From: Gammaproteobacteria bacterium
GTDB taxonomy: Bacteria; Pseudomonadota; Gammaproteobacteria; GRL18
Reading direction: 5' to 3'
DNA: 14,474 nucleotides
NCBI GenBank assembly: GCA_030632625.1
Contig: DAOVUK010000023.1
Location: 1-14,474 of the forward strand
Positions 12,874 through 14,474 of this stretch are shown piece by piece. Within the stretch, counting starts at the first letter, position 1. Each line of letters opens with the position of its first letter. A model generated the notes under the pieces. It saw only the letters and a list, made by a program, of their open reading frames with translations. It was not told where the DNA came from and did not search any database. A program made the position numbers and the translations under genes.

Positions 12874-14031
12874 CTAATCCCAATATTCTGTCTTGATCGG
12901 ATCGCCCAAATCAGAATTGATAAGGCGCTGTCTGACTTCCAGAAGTTTTTCAATTAATGCCGGCTCTGCCTGTTCATAAGCTTCTGCATCCGGTACCCGG
13001 CGCACTACCACACCTAGTAACTCAGTAATGGCATTGCCGATAGAATTCTGGCTGATAGTGACAATGAGCTTGCCTTGTTCATTACGATAAATCAGCTGTT
13101 TAAATGCCGGCTGCCAGCGAATGGAGTTTGCGTATTTGGCATCGTGAACACACATATCACGCACTTTTTTGGCACTTGCTAAAAAGTCATTATTAAAAAG
13201 CAGTGTATCTTCAATTTGATCGGGGAAATAGGTTTTTGGCGGAATAGGCGCGTTGCGGGTTGAAACCTGTGAAAAAAAGGTGCGATAGAAATCCAGAAAA
13301 CCTTTTAAAATCAAATCATATTCTTTCCAGAAGTGAGTGCTTTTGAGCATATCAACGCCGCCCTGAATCTCCCAGCTGGGCAGGCCCTGAGGATAGCTGG
13401 TCAGGGATAATTGTGAGGCTTTTCCTTCGATGGGTTTAAGGATCTGCAGTTCCAGAGATTCAAAGAAGCTGCGATAGACATCACGCATATGAGCCTGGAA
13501 CAAACTGTGTTGTCCGCCATCGGTCAGGTTCGGGTTTTTAGGATCAGCCATTTCTGCATTGCGCAATTGCTCCATATTAAACACAATAAAATGATTATGC
13601 AGCATGCGAATACTGGGTACTCCCGGTGCGGTTAAAGGCCAGGTGGCATCCAGACTAGCCTCGCCGGCCAGCACCAGAGCACCTTCCGGATCGGGGTATT
13701 TTTCCAGCATATATTCAATCATGATCTGGTTCATGCGGTTCCAGACAGTTTTTGTCTGTTCCGGCAGTTGTGTCCGGCGTACGGGCCGGCCCAGGGGATT
13801 AAGGATACACTCAGAGGAATTAAATATAATCGAGGTATCGAATTCGTTACTATGCCCCAGTGCTTTACGATACATCAGCAGGTGTTCGGGATTGTGCAGC
13901 AGGCCGTTATTTTGCGTCAGATCCTGAAGATTTTCAGTACTATTAAAAAACTCATTGGGTTTCATACCATCGGGTACATCCAGAGGAATGGGACGAAATG
14001 GGGTGATGATCTCTCTAGGGCCTGCCTTCAT
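12874..14031 (-). CDS. Uncharacterised 385-residue cytoplasmic protein
   Basis: I do not recognise this protein. The start is ATG 14031 with AAGGA 6 bases upstream; a TTG at 14061 in frame has a poor context. No signal peptide or membrane segment. Notable segments: ALVLAGEASLDATWPLTAPG, then VPSIRMLHNHFIVFNMEQLR, which has an H-N-H-F motif on a hydrophobic strand, then TDGGQHSLFQAHMRDVYRSF, LLFNNDFLASAKKVRDMC and IRWQPAFKQLIYRNEQGKLI followed by VTISQNSIGNAITELLGVVV. The HNHF strand faintly recalls the HIT/GalT nucleotide-binding superfamily, but this is only suggestive. Convergent with the YkgJ-like gene with 6 bases between stops. Codon use looks like its neighbours. Confidence 0.75.
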   Translation of the reverse strand: MKAGPREIITPFRPIPLDVPDGMKPNEFFNSTENLQDLTQNNGLLHNPEHLLMYRKALGHSNEFDTSIIFNSSECILNPLGRPVRRTQLPEQTKTVWNRMNQIMIEYMLEKYPDPEGALVLAGEASLDATWPLTAPGVPSIRMLHNHFIVFNMEQLRNAEMADPKNPNLTDGGQHSLFQAHMRDVYRSFFESLELQILKPIEGKASQLSLTSYPQGLPSWEIQGGVDMLKSTHFWKEYDLILKGFLDFYRTFFSQVSTRNAPIPPKTYFPDQIEDTLLFNNDFLASAKKVRDMCVHDAKYANSIRWQPAFKQLIYRNEQGKLIVTISQNSIGNAITELLGVVVRRVPDAEAYEQAEPALIEKLLEVRQRLINSDLGDPIKTEYWD

Positions 14032-14081
14032 ACATTTTCCTTCAAAGCTTTCCTGAAACAATCATATTAACATTGTCTTAT

Positions 14082-14110
14082 GTTTTATGTCTTGATGTTT
14101 ATCATAAAAC
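14082..14110. promoter_or_regulatory. Dyad upstream of the unknown 385-residue protein
   Basis: GTTTTATG (14082-14089) and CATAAAAC (14103-14110) are exact inverses separated by 13 bases, about 50-80 bases upstream of the minus-strand start at 14031. A candidate operator by position only. Confidence 0.25.
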
Positions 14111-14272
14111 GAAGAACATTATCTCTTTCTGGTTTATGGTGCGTATTGATTGAATTAGGTAAATAATCAGCTATTTTGGCTCTTCACAAAAATGCGTATT
14201 TTTCCAAATATCAGCAAAACTACCATTGCTGCCGTTCGGATAAGTGTTTGCTTTTGTATCTGGGGAACGACT

Positions 14273-14383
14273 GCCAGGTAGACTGGTGCATCTGAATGGG
14301 GACGCTCAAGTCCATCCATGGAACGCTTAAGAATGACATCCATGTCATTCCATACCCCTTTCAGACGCACCAGTCTACCCGAC
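14273..14383. repeat. Palindromic interspersed (REP/MITE-like) repeat
   Basis: The left arm 14277-14301 (GGTAGACTGGTGCATCTGAA then TGGGG) matches the inverse of the right arm 14355-14379 at 23 of 25 positions, and the match extends a few bases outward with mismatches (TGCC against GACA). Nested inside is a perfect 9-bp hairpin, GAATGACAT, CC, ATGTCATTC (14331-14350). A 72-codon minus-strand frame over it (14167-14385) has no family features and is explained by the repeat. This is the form of an interspersed palindromic element. Confidence 0.6.
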
Positions 14384-14474
14384 ATTCTCTACGGTATTTA
14401 TCCTCTCTCTCGCTGTCCAAAGTCAAAAGAAAAAATCAAGAGAAACAGAAAAGTCAAATAAATTCAATTGCATA

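Noticed and set aside
14167..14385. 72-codon minus-strand reading frame as a protein gene
   Set aside because: It coincides with the palindromic repeat at 14273-14383, lacks family features and has no persuasive ribosome binding site; the repeat explains the open frame.

Overview
The window looks like a chromosomal segment of a gammaproteobacterium with moderate-to-low GC. The evidence is a ubiJ-ubiB pair in the order usual for gammaproteobacteria, a YajD-type HNH protein, a DUF3379 anti-sigma partner next to an ECF sigma factor, and dense coding on both strands with ordinary AAGGA/GAGG ribosome binding sites. I cannot name the genus. No tRNA, rRNA, CRISPR array, phage module or intact transposase was seen.

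Layout. (1) 1-2029, + strand: the 3' part of ubiJ and complete ubiB, overlapping by 4 bases, for aerobic ubiquinone synthesis. (2) 2040-4806, - strand: an ECF sigma factor, its DUF3379 membrane partner, uracil-DNA glycosylase and a YidB/DUF937 protein. (3) 5238-6046, + strand, divergent from the sigma gene: a DUF2282 exported small protein (bufferin/BufA1-like precursor) followed by a DoxX membrane protein. The DUF692 and DUF2063 genes that normally lie between these two are absent. (4) 6047-8790: a decaying, AT-richer stretch. It holds a 188-bp MITE-like palindrome, an antisense gene remnant, a DUF4041 gene broken by an in-frame stop and missing its nuclease end, one intact conserved secreted protein, and a TIGR00266/AIM24 gene collapsed to its two ends. 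(5) 8794-12867: small ordinary genes: a membrane protein, msrA, a TauD-like 2-oxoglutarate dioxygenase, a secreted small protein plus rhodanese, a YajD-type HNH protein, and a YkgJ-type cysteine-cluster protein whose 5' end looks frameshifted. (6) 12874-14474: a 385-residue protein I do not recognise and a palindromic interspersed repeat.

How parts may work together. The sigma/anti-sigma pair, the Cys-rich exported DUF2282 peptide and DoxX resemble metal-stress or redox-stress 'gig/buf' loci, where an ECF factor drives a copper-buffering peptide. Here the maturation genes are missing, so the locus is either a reduced relic or depends on a DUF692 enzyme encoded elsewhere. The divergent 431-bp intergenic region and the bufA-doxX gap carry several strong dyads that are candidate regulatory structures. 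The oxidative-damage theme (Ung, MsrA, rhodanese) is compatible with this but the genes are not obviously in one operon.
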